NCBI GenBank assembly: GCA_934098705.1
Contig: CAKOPC010000001.1
Location: 62,001-126,000, forward strand
Direction: 5' to 3'
DNA length: 64,000 bases
Origin: an uncultured Bacilli bacterium
GTDB lineage: Bacteria; Bacillota_I; Bacilli_A; RF39; UBA660
The notes beneath the pieces are model-generated. The model was not told the DNA's origin. It saw only the letters and a list, made by a program, of their open reading frames with translations, and ran no database searches. The position numbers and the translations under genes were made by a program. Below, one piece after another: positions 44,716 through 53,500 of the stretch (the stretch's first letter is position 1; each line of letters opens with the position of its first letter).

Positions 44716-45615
44716 ATGAAAGATTTTAATTTTTATATGGAACAATTTTTAGAATATTTAAAATATGAAAAAAATTATTCATTATTAACTATTAATGGAT
44801 ATAAAGAAGATTTAATATTTTTAAATGATTATTTTAATAAAGAAAATATAAACTTTTTAGAGGTAGAATATCAAGATATAAGATTACTTTATAATTATCT
44901 TGAAGATAAACATTATAGTAAAAATACTATTGCAAGACATATTAGTTCTATAAGAAGTTTTTATAAATATTTATCATTTAATAAAATAATAAATAATAAT
45001 CCTTTTAATATGGCACATTTACCTAAAAAAGATAAAATGTTACCTAAATTTTTATATTATAATGAACTTATGGAAATGTTTGACAGTATAAAATTAGATG
45101 ATTTTTATGGCAAGAGAAATAGATGTATTTTAGAAGCTTTATATGCAACTGGAGTACGTGTTAGTGAACTTGTAAATATTAAACTTAGTGATATTGATTT
45201 TGATAATGGTACTATAAGAGTTATAGGTAAAGGTAATAAAGAAAGAATTGTATACTTTTTAGAGTATCCTAAAAAATATATGGTAGATTATATAGAAAAT
45301 GGTAGAAATGTTATGTTAAATAATAAACCTTGTGAATACTTATTTATAAATAAACTTGGAAACAAACTTACAACAAGGGGAGTTGAACTTATAATTAAAG
45401 ATATAATTAGTAAAACAAGCATAAAATCTAATGTAACACCACATACCATAAGACATACATTTGCAACACATTTATTAAATGAAGGATGTGATATAATGAG
45501 TGTAAAAGAACTATTAGGACATGAAAGTTTAAAAGCAACTCAGGTATATACTCATATTACAAATGAAGAATTAAGAAATATATATTTAAATTGTCATCCA
45601 AGAAGTAAAAAGTAA
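44716..45615 (+). CDS. Tyrosine recombinase XerC/XerD family
   Basis: A 299-residue site-specific recombinase. The N-terminal core-binding SAM-like domain (about 1-90) precedes the catalytic domain with the R...H-x-x-R...H...Y set: ATGVRVSEL, HTIRHTFATHLL, LGHES and the nucleophile TQVYTHIT. Length and sequence fit the chromosomal Xer group that resolves dimers, rather than an integron or phage integrase. ATG 44716 follows GTGAT by 4 bases; a GTG at 44707 is in frame. It is followed by murE 12 bases later. Confidence 0.88.
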   Translation: MKDFNFYMEQFLEYLKYEKNYSLLTINGYKEDLIFLNDYFNKENINFLEVEYQDIRLLYNYLEDKHYSKNTIARHISSIRSFYKYLSFNKIINNNPFNMAHLPKKDKMLPKFLYYNELMEMFDSIKLDDFYGKRNRCILEALYATGVRVSELVNIKLSDIDFDNGTIRVIGKGNKERIVYFLEYPKKYMVDYIENGRNVMLNNKPCEYLFINKLGNKLTTRGVELIIKDIISKTSIKSNVTPHTIRHTFATHLLNEGCDIMSVKELLGHESLKATQVYTHITNEELRNIYLNCHPRSKK

Positions 45616-45627
45616 AGGAGAATATTT

Positions 45628-47067
45628 ATGAAAATAAAAGAATTTATAAAAGCTTTAGAAAAAAATAATTTATTAAAAGAATATAGTGTAAATAAAGAAG
45701 AAATAAATAATATTACTTATAATTCAAAAGAAGTTATAGATAATGCATTATTTATATGTAAGGGCTTTACTTTTAAAGAAGAATATTTAAAAGAAGCTAA
45801 AAATAAAGGAGCTACTATATATTTAAGTGAAGTAAAATATAATATAGATATGGATTATATAATAGTAAGTGATGTAAGATGTAGTATGGCACTTTTAAGT
45901 ATTTTATATTATAAATTAGAAAAACCATTATGTAAAATTGGAATAACTGGTACAAAAGGTAAAACAACAACTGTATACTTTATAAATAGTTGTTTAAATA
46001 AATATTATAATAAAAGAACTCCTTATATATCAACAATAGATTATTATACAGGACTTTCATATAATGAATCTATTAATACAACGCCAGAATCTCTTGATTT
46101 AAATAAATATTTTAAAGAGATGGAAGATTCTAATAATGATATATGTGTAATGGAAGTATCATCACAAGCTGAAAAGTTAAATCGTATATATGGACTTACA
46201 TTTGATTATGGTGCTTTTTTAAATATTGGAATAGATCATATATCTAAAACAGAACATGAAAATTTTGATGATTATTTAAGTTGTAAAATTAATTTTTTAA
46301 AGAAATGTAAAAATGTATATGTTTATAAAGAAACAGATTATTTTGATAGAATAGATAAAGAATTAAATGGTAAATTTAAAACATTTGGCATGGATTTATC
46401 ATGTGATTATGTATTAAAAGATATTAAACATTTTGATGATTTTACAAGCTTTAAAGTAAATGATTTAGAGTATAAAATAAAATTAAAAGGGGATTTTAAC
46501 TGTGTAAATGCTTGTTGTTGTATTGCTATATTAACAGATATAGGGGTGCCATATAATACAATAAAAGAAGGATTATATGAAACTACAGTTCCAGGCAGGA
46601 TGGAATTTGTAAAAGGGTTTAAATGTCCTATTATTGTTGATTATGCTCATAATAAATTATCTATTATAAATGTTTGTCTTGAGATAAAAAATGAATATAA
46701 AAACTACAATTTAAAACTTGTTATGGGGTTACCTGGTGGAAAAGCAGTAAATAGAAGAAAAGAACTTGGAGAAGTTGCTCCAAAATATTTCAAAAAAGTA
46801 TATTTAACAAAAGACCATCCAAACTATGAAAGTGTATATGATATATGTAATGAAGTAGTATCTTATTTTGATAAAAAAATAGATTATGAAATAATTGAAG
46901 ATAGAAAAATGGCAATACATAAAGCAATGGATGAAGCAGAAAGTAATGATGTTATCTTAGTACTTGGTAAAGGTAGTGAAGATTATCAACTTGAAAAAGG
47001 AGTACATGTACCATATGAAACAGATAAAGTTGTTGTATTAAATTATATAAAGGAGATGACTAAATAA
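45628..47067 (+). CDS. murE: UDP-N-acetylmuramoyl-tripeptide synthetase (MurE)
   Basis: MurE adds the third amino acid to the peptidoglycan stem peptide. The 479-residue Mur ligase has the P-loop GITGTKGKTTTVYF (about 108-121), the NTTPESLDL and VMEVSSQA motifs, and the C-terminal VDYAHNKLS. The specificity region reads KDHPNYES, where the meso-DAP enzymes have DNPR; this favours L-lysine or another residue over mDAP. AAAGGAG precedes the ATG. Residues 57-81 are repeated in the small ORF at 14146. murF follows with a one-base overlap. Confidence 0.93.
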   Translation: MKIKEFIKALEKNNLLKEYSVNKEEINNITYNSKEVIDNALFICKGFTFKEEYLKEAKNKGATIYLSEVKYNIDMDYIIVSDVRCSMALLSILYYKLEKPLCKIGITGTKGKTTTVYFINSCLNKYYNKRTPYISTIDYYTGLSYNESINTTPESLDLNKYFKEMEDSNNDICVMEVSSQAEKLNRIYGLTFDYGAFLNIGIDHISKTEHENFDDYLSCKINFLKKCKNVYVYKETDYFDRIDKELNGKFKTFGMDLSCDYVLKDIKHFDDFTSFKVNDLEYKIKLKGDFNCVNACCCIAILTDIGVPYNTIKEGLYETTVPGRMEFVKGFKCPIIVDYAHNKLSIINVCLEIKNEYKNYNLKLVMGLPGGKAVNRRKELGEVAPKYFKKVYLTKDHPNYESVYDICNEVVSYFDKKIDYEIIEDRKMAIHKAMDEAESNDVILVLGKGSEDYQLEKGVHVPYETDKVVVLNYIKEMTK

Positions 47068-48443
47068 TGGATATAATAACAGTAAAAGAAATAAAAGAAA
47101 TGACAAATGGAACATTTATAAATATGACTTTAAATTATAAAATAGATAATGTTTCCATAGATAGTAGAAATGTAAATAAAAAATCACTTTTTATCCCTAT
47201 AATTGGAGAAAATCATGATGGTCATACTTTTTTAGAAGATGCTTATAATAATGGTTGTCGTACTTTTTTAATAGATAAAAATCATACTTTTAATAAAAAT
47301 GATGCAAATATTATAATGGTTAATGATACAACAGTATCCTTTGGTATGATATCTAAAGCATATAAAGAAAGATATAATCCTTTTATAATTTCTGTAACAG
47401 GTTCTGTTGGTAAAACATCAACAAGAGATATTATATATTCTGTTTTAAAAACGCAATATAAAACTTTAAAAAATGAAGGTAATTTAAATAATAATATTGG
47501 AATACCTAAAACTCTTTTAAATCTGGATAAATCATATAAAATGGCAGTTATTGAAATGGGAATGAATCATAAGGGAGAAATTTCTTATCTTACTGATATT
47601 GTAAATCCTAATATGGCTGTTATATCAAATATTGGTATGTCTCACATTGAAAATTTAGGAAGCATGGAAAATATATTTAATGCAAAGATGGAGATTACTA
47701 AAAACTTTGATTCTAATAATGTACTTTTTGTAAATGGGGATGACCCTTATTTAAAAAGAGTAAAAGATAGACACCCTTTATATAGAGTATATACTTATGG
47801 CTTTAATAAAGGAAATGATATTTACTGCACTAATTATGTAATAGAAAAAGACCATATAGATTTTACGGTAGTATTTAATTATACAGAAGAATATTTTACT
47901 ATACCATCTATTGCTAAACATAATATTTATAATGCTATGGCTGCTATTTTAGTAGGTAGAATGCTTGATATTCCAATGCCTAAGATAAAAGAGGGATTAA
48001 AAAACTTTACAATTACTAAAGGAAGACTTACTATTATTGAAAAAAAATATCTTACTATAATAGATGATACTTATAATGCTAGTTTAGATTCGGTAAGTAG
48101 TGCCTTAGATGTTTTAAAAAGTTTTAAAAATAGAAAAGTAGCTATTTTAGGAGATATACTAGAAGCAGGAAGTTACAGCAGTGAAATTCATAAAAAAATA
48201 GGTACTTATGCTAAAGACAAATGTGATTTTTTAGTGGGAGTTGGAGAAAACTCTAAAATCATGATTAATGAAGCAATAAATAATGGATTTAATAAGGAAA
48301 ATACAAGATGGTATAATACGTATGATGAACTTATAAAAGATATAGATACTTTAATAAAATATCAAGATGTAGTGCTTATTAAAGCATCACATGGAATATG
48401 TCTTGATAAAGTAACAGAATACTTGGATAAGAAATATGAGTAA
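47067..48443 (+). CDS. murF: UDP-N-acetylmuramoyl-tripeptide-D-alanyl-D-alanine ligase
   Basis: MurF adds D-Ala-D-Ala to complete the UDP-MurNAc-pentapeptide used by MraY. The 458-residue ligase has the N-terminal NVSIDSRNVNKKSLF recognition domain, the P-loop SVTGSVGKTSTRD (about 109-121), NEGNLNNNIGIP and IEMGMNHKGEI, and the C-terminal IIDDTYNASLDSV. The start overlaps the murE stop by one base. Its own end overlaps queH by eight bases. Confidence 0.95.
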   Translation: MDIITVKEIKEMTNGTFINMTLNYKIDNVSIDSRNVNKKSLFIPIIGENHDGHTFLEDAYNNGCRTFLIDKNHTFNKNDANIIMVNDTTVSFGMISKAYKERYNPFIISVTGSVGKTSTRDIIYSVLKTQYKTLKNEGNLNNNIGIPKTLLNLDKSYKMAVIEMGMNHKGEISYLTDIVNPNMAVISNIGMSHIENLGSMENIFNAKMEITKNFDSNNVLFVNGDDPYLKRVKDRHPLYRVYTYGFNKGNDIYCTNYVIEKDHIDFTVVFNYTEEYFTIPSIAKHNIYNAMAAILVGRMLDIPMPKIKEGLKNFTITKGRLTIIEKKYLTIIDDTYNASLDSVSSALDVLKSFKNRKVAILGDILEAGSYSSEIHKKIGTYAKDKCDFLVGVGENSKIMINEAINNGFNKENTRWYNTYDELIKDIDTLIKYQDVVLIKASHGICLDKVTEYLDKKYE

Positions 48444-48981
48444 AAAAACATTATTACTTCACTCATGCTGTGGTCCTTGCAGTAGTTACGTATTATCTTA
48501 TTTAAAAGATGATTTTGATATAACACTTGTATATTATAATCCAAATATTTATCCTAAAGCAGAATATAAGAAAAGATATGAAGAACAAAAAAGATTAATA
48601 AAAGAAATGTTTAATAATGAAATAAAAATAATGGAAGTAAACTATATACCGCTTTTCTATTATATTAAAGTTTTAGGACATGAAAAAGATAAAGAAGGAC
48701 AAGAAAGATGTCATATCTGTTATAAGTTAAGAATGGAAAAAACATGTAAACTTGCTAAAAAATACGGCTTTGATTACTTTACAACAACCCTTTCAGTAAG
48801 TCCTTATAAAAATGCTGATGTATTAAATGAAATAGGTAAGGAATTAGAAGAAAAATACAAAGTAAATTATTTAGAATCAAACTTTAAAAAACATGATGGT
48901 TATAAAAAATCTATTGAATATTCAAAAGAATATAATCTATATAGACAAAATTATTGTGGATGTAAATTTAGTAAAAGATAA
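48436..48981 (+). CDS. queH: Epoxyqueuosine reductase QueH
   Basis: An alternative, non-QueG enzyme of about 181 residues for the last step of queuosine synthesis in tRNA. The cysteine pattern HSCCGPCSSY, ERCHICYKLRM and YCGCKFS matches the QueH (formerly DUF208) family, whose cysteines and iron centre carry out the reduction. Other queuosine genes are not in the window. It ends the murE-murF operon, overlapping murF by eight bases. Confidence 0.9.
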   Translation: MSKKTLLLHSCCGPCSSYVLSYLKDDFDITLVYYNPNIYPKAEYKKRYEEQKRLIKEMFNNEIKIMEVNYIPLFYYIKVLGHEKDKEGQERCHICYKLRMEKTCKLAKKYGFDYFTTTLSVSPYKNADVLNEIGKELEEKYKVNYLESNFKKHDGYKKSIEYSKEYNLYRQNYCGCKFSKR

Positions 48982-49018
48982 AAAACTACTTGTAATAAGG
49001 TAGTTTTTTTGCTACAAT
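48982..49018 (+). promoter_or_regulatory. Overlapping terminator and promoter before the phase-ON surface gene
   Basis: The stem AAAACTAC / GTAGTTTT (48982-48989 with 49000-49007) and T-run form a terminator for queH. The -35 hexamer TTGTAA (48990-48995) lies in the loop and TACAAT (49013-49018) follows after 17 bases. A nearly identical unit lies at 21434. Confidence 0.82.
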
Positions 49019-49612
49019 AAATATGTAAAAATAAGGAAAGAAGGATGTTTTATGAAACAAATGTTTAGACTTGGGGGGGGGGTATCACAAACTAAAAGGT
49101 ATATAATACCAGTAATATTTGTAATACTTCTTTTAATAATAACGGTTGGACTTTCATATGCTATGTATACATTTACTGGCAGTGGAACAAAAGAAAATGT
49201 AATACAAACAGGACATATAGTAATTACATTTAATGATGTGAATAATATTAGTATTCAAAATAGGTATCCAGAAACAGATAGTGAAGGCTTAGCAAGTACT
49301 GATACTAATTCACAGATGACATTTACTGTAACAAGTGATATAACAGGAGATACTAAGGTAAATTATGCTTTAGGCATAACAGATATACAAGAAGGAAACA
49401 CATTAACACAAGATTATATAAAAATATATTTAAAAAAAGGCAATAATGTAGTGGCAGGATTTACAGAAAATAAAGGAGAACTAATATCTAGTTTTAAACC
49501 TCTTTATATAGAAAATGTAATGACAAGTCATGTCTTATTAACAGATGTAATAAGTGGAAGTGAAGTACATACCTATACCTTAAAGGCATGGATAGATGAA
49601 AATTATAAATTA
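49011..49612 (+). repeat. Direct repeat copy B (leader and 5' third of surface gene)
   Basis: Partner of 42055-42655, in the same orientation 6.96 kb downstream, so recombination between them would remove xerC, murE, murF and queH. Confidence 0.9.
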
Positions 49613-50761
49613 CCAATAATTGCAAGGAGTGAAAAGTATGAAGTTGTAAGTGTTTCAGCATGTGCTGCATTTTTTGCAAATGCTGCATCAGTTAGTACTG
49701 ATGTTGCAACAGCGTTTTGTAATGGTACTGGTTCTATAGAAGGACAAACACTAGAAATTTTAGATGGTCTTGCAGAAGATAATGATATGATTCAATATAT
49801 GCTTACAAATAATATAATAAAAAAAAGAACAGGTACAAATGTGGAACATGTTGCAGAAACAAATAGTGAAACATTTACGTTTAAGATAAAGGGTTATGGA
49901 ACAACAGAAAGTATAGAAGTAAAAGAAACACATACATTAAATCAATTAATATTAGGTGCTAATAATAGTAATGTGTTAAGTGCAACTGCAACACTTACTA
50001 ATACATATTCTAATGCAGGAGATGTAAGTGGATTATATAAATCATTAGATGGAGAAACAAATAGTGGAACAACATACTTTTATAGGGGTGCAGTAACTAA
50101 TAATTATGTATCTTTTGCAGGATTAATGTGGAGAATAGTAAGAATAAATGAGAATGGTAGTATTAGATTACTGTTAAATGATGGAATAAATAATAATACA
50201 AATTATCAATTCAATCCAAGTTGGAATAATTATACGTATATGTATTATAGTAATAGTGATGTAGAAAATGGAATAAAAAGAACAGTTGATACATGGTACA
50301 ATGACAATTTGAAAGATTATGAAGACTATATAGCAGATACTGAATTTTGCGAACAGTTTAAAGTTGCTTATAATAGTTCTTGGGCTACAGCAGGAAGTGC
50401 AACAGCGCCAACGTATGAAAACTATACATCAAATTTTAAATGTAGTACTGATGGAAATGGGAAGGGTGTACTAACATCAAAAGTAGGTTTGCTAACATAT
50501 GATGAAGCAGTACATGCAGGAAATTATTCCCTTAAATCAAGTACTTCATATATTACAAACAGTAACTATGCATATTGGTTAATGAGCCCCGCCGGCGCTG
50601 ATAATTCTGCTCACGCTTGGCGCGTTTACAATGATGGTGGTGTCAGCTACAACGGTGTCCGCAACTACAACGTCGTGCGTCCAGTTATCTCACTGAAGGC
50701 TGATATACTTGCAACAGGCTCTGGTACAAGTGATGACCCTTATGTCGTACAAACAAGATAA
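49052..50761 (+). CDS. Surface display protein, phase-ON copy (10-G tract)
   Basis: A 569-residue protein. MKQMFRLGGGVSQTKR is followed by a signal anchor (about 17-38, ending SYAMYTF, so a signal-peptidase site is also possible) and a beta-rich domain of the camelysin/TasA-like kind (low certainty). A unique insert (about 190-275) precedes the shared display domain (about 295-569) with LYKSLDGETN, WRIVRINENGSIRLLL, SNSDVENGIKRTVDTWYND, YIADTEFCEQFKV, VGLLTYDEAVHAG, YWLMSPAG, VRPVISL and GTSDDPYVV. Residues 513-551 are encoded by an atypically GC-rich segment (50584-50700). Ribosome binding site AAAGAAGGAT. Confidence 0.88.
   Translation: MKQMFRLGGGVSQTKRYIIPVIFVILLLIITVGLSYAMYTFTGSGTKENVIQTGHIVITFNDVNNISIQNRYPETDSEGLASTDTNSQMTFTVTSDITGDTKVNYALGITDIQEGNTLTQDYIKIYLKKGNNVVAGFTENKGELISSFKPLYIENVMTSHVLLTDVISGSEVHTYTLKAWIDENYKLPIIARSEKYEVVSVSACAAFFANAASVSTDVATAFCNGTGSIEGQTLEILDGLAEDNDMIQYMLTNNIIKKRTGTNVEHVAETNSETFTFKIKGYGTTESIEVKETHTLNQLILGANNSNVLSATATLTNTYSNAGDVSGLYKSLDGETNSGTTYFYRGAVTNNYVSFAGLMWRIVRINENGSIRLLLNDGINNNTNYQFNPSWNNYTYMYYSNSDVENGIKRTVDTWYNDNLKDYEDYIADTEFCEQFKVAYNSSWATAGSATAPTYENYTSNFKCSTDGNGKGVLTSKVGLLTYDEAVHAGNYSLKSSTSYITNSNYAYWLMSPAGADNSAHAWRVYNDGGVSYNGVRNYNVVRPVISLKADILATGSGTSDDPYVVQTR
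49073..49082 (+). repeat. Poly-G tract, 10 G (in frame)
   Basis: Ten consecutive G at codons 8-11; reading gives Gly-Gly-Gly-Val and an open frame. Confidence 0.92.
50584..50700 (+). other. GC-rich, NNY-codon segment resembling a DGR variable region
   Basis: By hand count 66 of 117 bases are G or C, against strongly AT-rich surroundings. From the Ala before SAHAW to the VVRP motif nearly every codon ends in C or T (exceptions TGG and GTG), whereas neighbouring codons mostly end in A or T. Four Asn codons remain among Tyr, Asp, Gly, Ser, Val, Arg codons of the form NNC/NNT. The segment stops at RPVISL. The corresponding parts of the genes at 7254 and 42096 are ordinary AT-rich DNA. Confidence 0.6.
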
Positions 50762-50773
50762 ATTATAACAAAC

Positions 50774-50812
50774 AAAACCTTTGATATTATCATATATTTA
50801 AAGGTTTTTTTG
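50774..50812 (+). terminator. Terminator of the phase-ON surface gene
   Basis: AAAACCTTT / AAAGGTTTT stem with seven T. Confidence 0.85.
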
Positions 50813-50880
50813 TCATTTTTTGTTATATTTGCTATGATAATTTTTTAAAGTGTGATACAATAACTATGAGGTATAAATTT

Positions 50881-52146
50881 ATGAATAGAGAATATTTAAC
50901 AGTTACTCAAATAAATAAATATATTAAATATAAATTCGATAATGATGAAAATCTTAATTTAGTATATCTTAAAGGAGAAATATCTAATTTTAAGAATCAT
51001 TCAACAGGGCATTTATATTTTACTATAAAGGATGAATCATCAAGGATACTTGCTGTAATGTTTAGAAATAATGCTTTAAAATTAAAGTTTACTCCAGTTG
51101 ATGGTTCTAAAGTTTTAGTAATTGGCAGAATTGGTGTTTATGAAGCAAGTGGTAATTATCAAATTTATGTTGAAGAAATGATGGAAGATGGTATTGGAAA
51201 TCTAGCTCTTGAATTTGAAAAGTTAAAGAAAAAGCTTTCTCAAAAGGGTTACTTTAATGAAGAATATAAAAAACCTATTCCTAAGTTTCCCAAAAGAATT
51301 GGTATTATAACTGCAACAACAGGAGCTGCCATAAGAGATATAATAACAACCATTAATAGAAGATATAGAAATGTAGAACTTTATATTTTTCCTTGCTTAG
51401 TACAAGGTGTTGGTGCTAAGGAAGATATAGTAAGAAACATTAATATTGCAAATACTTTTCCACTTGATGTCTTAATAGTAGGAAGAGGTGGTGGGTCAAT
51501 AGAAGACTTATGGGCTTTTAATGAAGAAATAGTTGCAGATGCCATCTTTAAAAGTAAAATACCAATAATTAGTGCTGTAGGACATGAAATTGATTTTACA
51601 ATTAGTGATTTTGTTGCGGACTTAAGAGCACCAACTCCAACTGCAGCAGCAGAACTTGCTGTTCCTAATACTATTGATTTAATAAACTATATAAATCAGC
51701 TTTCTATAAGAAGAAATAAAAGTATTATAAATATAATAAATAAAAAATATGAAAAGCTTGAATCATTAAAAGATTCATATATTTTGAAAAATCCTCAAAG
51801 TATATATGAAGTAAAAGCTCAAAAAGTTGATAATTTAATGGAAAAAGCTATTCTTTTAATTACTAAGTCATTAACTGATAATAAAAATAGACTTAATACT
51901 TTAGATAAAGAAGTTAAAACAGATATGACAAAAGTACTTGATAAAAAAACTAATAGGTATTTAAATGTATTAAGTAAGCTTGAAACATTAAACCCTATAT
52001 TAACTATTAAAAGAGGATACACTATAACTAAATATAATGATAAAAGTATTACTAGTATAAAAGATATAAATAAAAAAGATTATATAAAAACAGAAGTTTG
52101 TGATGGTATTATAACATCACAAGTAATAGAGATGGAGGAAAAATAA
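50881..52146 (+). CDS. xseA: Exodeoxyribonuclease VII large subunit
   Basis: The catalytic subunit (421 residues) of the single-strand exonuclease Exo VII. It has an N-terminal OB-fold (YLKGEISNFKNHSTGHLYFT, VLVIGRIGVYEASG), the central domain with IGIITATTGAAIRDI, VGRGGGSIEDLWAFNEE and the SAVGHEIDFTISDFVAD motif with APTPTAAAE, and a C-terminal coiled coil. ATG 50881 is preferred over 50866 because GAGGT (50868-50872) precedes it by eight bases. xseB follows directly. Confidence 0.96.
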   Translation: MNREYLTVTQINKYIKYKFDNDENLNLVYLKGEISNFKNHSTGHLYFTIKDESSRILAVMFRNNALKLKFTPVDGSKVLVIGRIGVYEASGNYQIYVEEMMEDGIGNLALEFEKLKKKLSQKGYFNEEYKKPIPKFPKRIGIITATTGAAIRDIITTINRRYRNVELYIFPCLVQGVGAKEDIVRNINIANTFPLDVLIVGRGGGSIEDLWAFNEEIVADAIFKSKIPIISAVGHEIDFTISDFVADLRAPTPTAAAELAVPNTIDLINYINQLSIRRNKSIINIINKKYEKLESLKDSYILKNPQSIYEVKAQKVDNLMEKAILLITKSLTDNKNRLNTLDKEVKTDMTKVLDKKTNRYLNVLSKLETLNPILTIKRGYTITKYNDKSITSIKDINKKDYIKTEVCDGIITSQVIEMEEK

Positions 52147-52380
52147 ATGAAAAAAGAAAAAGAAGAATTAAGTTTTGAAGAAAAACTTGTAAAACTTGAA
52201 AAAATAGTTAAAGATTTAGAAAATGGAGATGTTATTTTAGATGATGCCATAAAAAAATTTAATGAAGCTATGGAACTTTCAGCATCATGTAATAAAACAT
52301 TAGAAGAAGCCACAAAAACAGTAAATAAAGTATTAAATAAAGATGGAAATATGGAAGATTTTGAAAAAGTAGAAGAGTAG
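52147..52380 (+). CDS. xseB: Exodeoxyribonuclease VII small subunit
   Basis: A 77-residue helical partner that coats the XseA coiled coil. SFEEKLVKLEKIVKDLENGD and LDDAIKKFNEAMEL match the family. It starts at the base after the xseA stop, with ATGGAGGAAAAATAA as ribosome binding region, and is followed four bases later by the teichoic-acid genes, so one transcript may span both. Confidence 0.95.
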   Translation: MKKEKEELSFEEKLVKLEKIVKDLENGDVILDDAIKKFNEAMELSASCNKTLEEATKTVNKVLNKDGNMEDFEKVEE

Positions 52381-52383
52381 ATT

Positions 52384-53496
52384 ATGAAAATTATATTAAG
52401 TTTATTAAAGGTCTTTTTAAACTTTATATATTTTTTTATGAAATTTAAAAAGACTAATAAAAATAAAATTACTTTTTTAAGTAGACAACAAAATGATATA
52501 AGTTTAGATATGAAGCTTATAAAAGAAGAACTTTTAAAAAATAATAAAAATCTTGAAATGGTATTTTTATGTAAAAGATTTGATAATATAAAAAAACATT
52601 TTATTTCCTATGGCTTTTATACTTTAAAAACAATGTATCATATATCAACATCTCATGTTGTTATAACTGATTCTTATTCATTACCAGTATCAGTATTACA
52701 TCATAAAAAAGACCTTAAAGTTATGCAAATATGGCATGCTTTAGGAGCAATTAAAAAATTTGGTTATCAAACTATTGATAAAGAATCAGGAAGAAAAGGT
52801 GTAATTGCTAATACTTTATGTATGCATAAAAACTATGATGCCATTATATCAGGTTCTAAAGCGAGTACTAAATTTTTTATGGAAGCCTTTAATTACAAAG
52901 AAAATGTTTTTTTAAACTATGGACTTCCAAGAATTGATTATCTTATTAATAATCATACAAAATTAAAGAGTGAAATACTTAATAAATATAAAGGATTAAA
53001 AGGCAAGATAAATATTTTGTATGCTCCAACCTTTAGAACTACTAAAGATTTTGAAATAAATGATTTAATAAAAGAAATTGATTTTTCTAAATATAACCTT
53101 ATTTTAAAATGTCATAAAAACCAAATGGTTGATGTAAAAAACAATAATATATATACTTGTGATGTTTTTTCATCACTTGACCTTTTAAGTGTATGTGATT
53201 ATTTAATAACTGATTATTCCGCTATTGCGATTGAGGCTTCTATTTTAAATATAAAAACCCTTTATTATTGTTATGATTATCAAAAATATATAGAAAATAA
53301 TGGACTTAATATAGATTTATATAAAGAAATGCCTGGTGTTGTATTTTCAAGTGCTAAAGATTTAATGAAAAAGATAGATAGTAATAATTATGATATAAAT
53401 CTTGTTTTAAACTATAAAAATAAATATATTGATATTCAAAATGGTATGTCAACAAAACTAATAGCAAATAAGATATTAAAATGGATAAAGGAGTAG
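52384..53496 (+). CDS. CDP-glycerol glycerophosphotransferase family protein (TagB-like)
   Basis: A 370-residue teichoic-acid transferase with the family motifs QIWHALGAIKKFG, GLPRIDYL, ILYAPTFR and the C-terminal ITDYSAIAIEASILN. The N-terminus is hydrophobic and basic (membrane-peripheral), with no signal peptide. The short length and single domain suggest a primase-like step (TagB, adding the first glycerol phosphate) or a short polymerase. It is the first of three related genes. Confidence 0.85.
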   Translation: MKIILSLLKVFLNFIYFFMKFKKTNKNKITFLSRQQNDISLDMKLIKEELLKNNKNLEMVFLCKRFDNIKKHFISYGFYTLKTMYHISTSHVVITDSYSLPVSVLHHKKDLKVMQIWHALGAIKKFGYQTIDKESGRKGVIANTLCMHKNYDAIISGSKASTKFFMEAFNYKENVFLNYGLPRIDYLINNHTKLKSEILNKYKGLKGKINILYAPTFRTTKDFEINDLIKEIDFSKYNLILKCHKNQMVDVKNNNIYTCDVFSSLDLLSVCDYLITDYSAIAIEASILNIKTLYYCYDYQKYIENNGLNIDLYKEMPGVVFSSAKDLMKKIDSNNYDINLVLNYKNKYIDIQNGMSTKLIANKILKWIKE

Positions 53497-53500
53497 TAAT

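Noticed and set aside
49494..49688. Antisense ORF with many His, Leu and Gln inside the surface gene
   Set aside because: Shadow of the sense frame, without ribosome binding site or conservation in the 42096 copy.
50584..50700. Horizontal transfer of a whole gene as the explanation for the GC-rich segment
   Set aside because: The change in composition is confined to about 117 bases within a frame whose flanks match AT-rich paralogues, so transfer of the whole gene does not fit; a local copying process is more likely.
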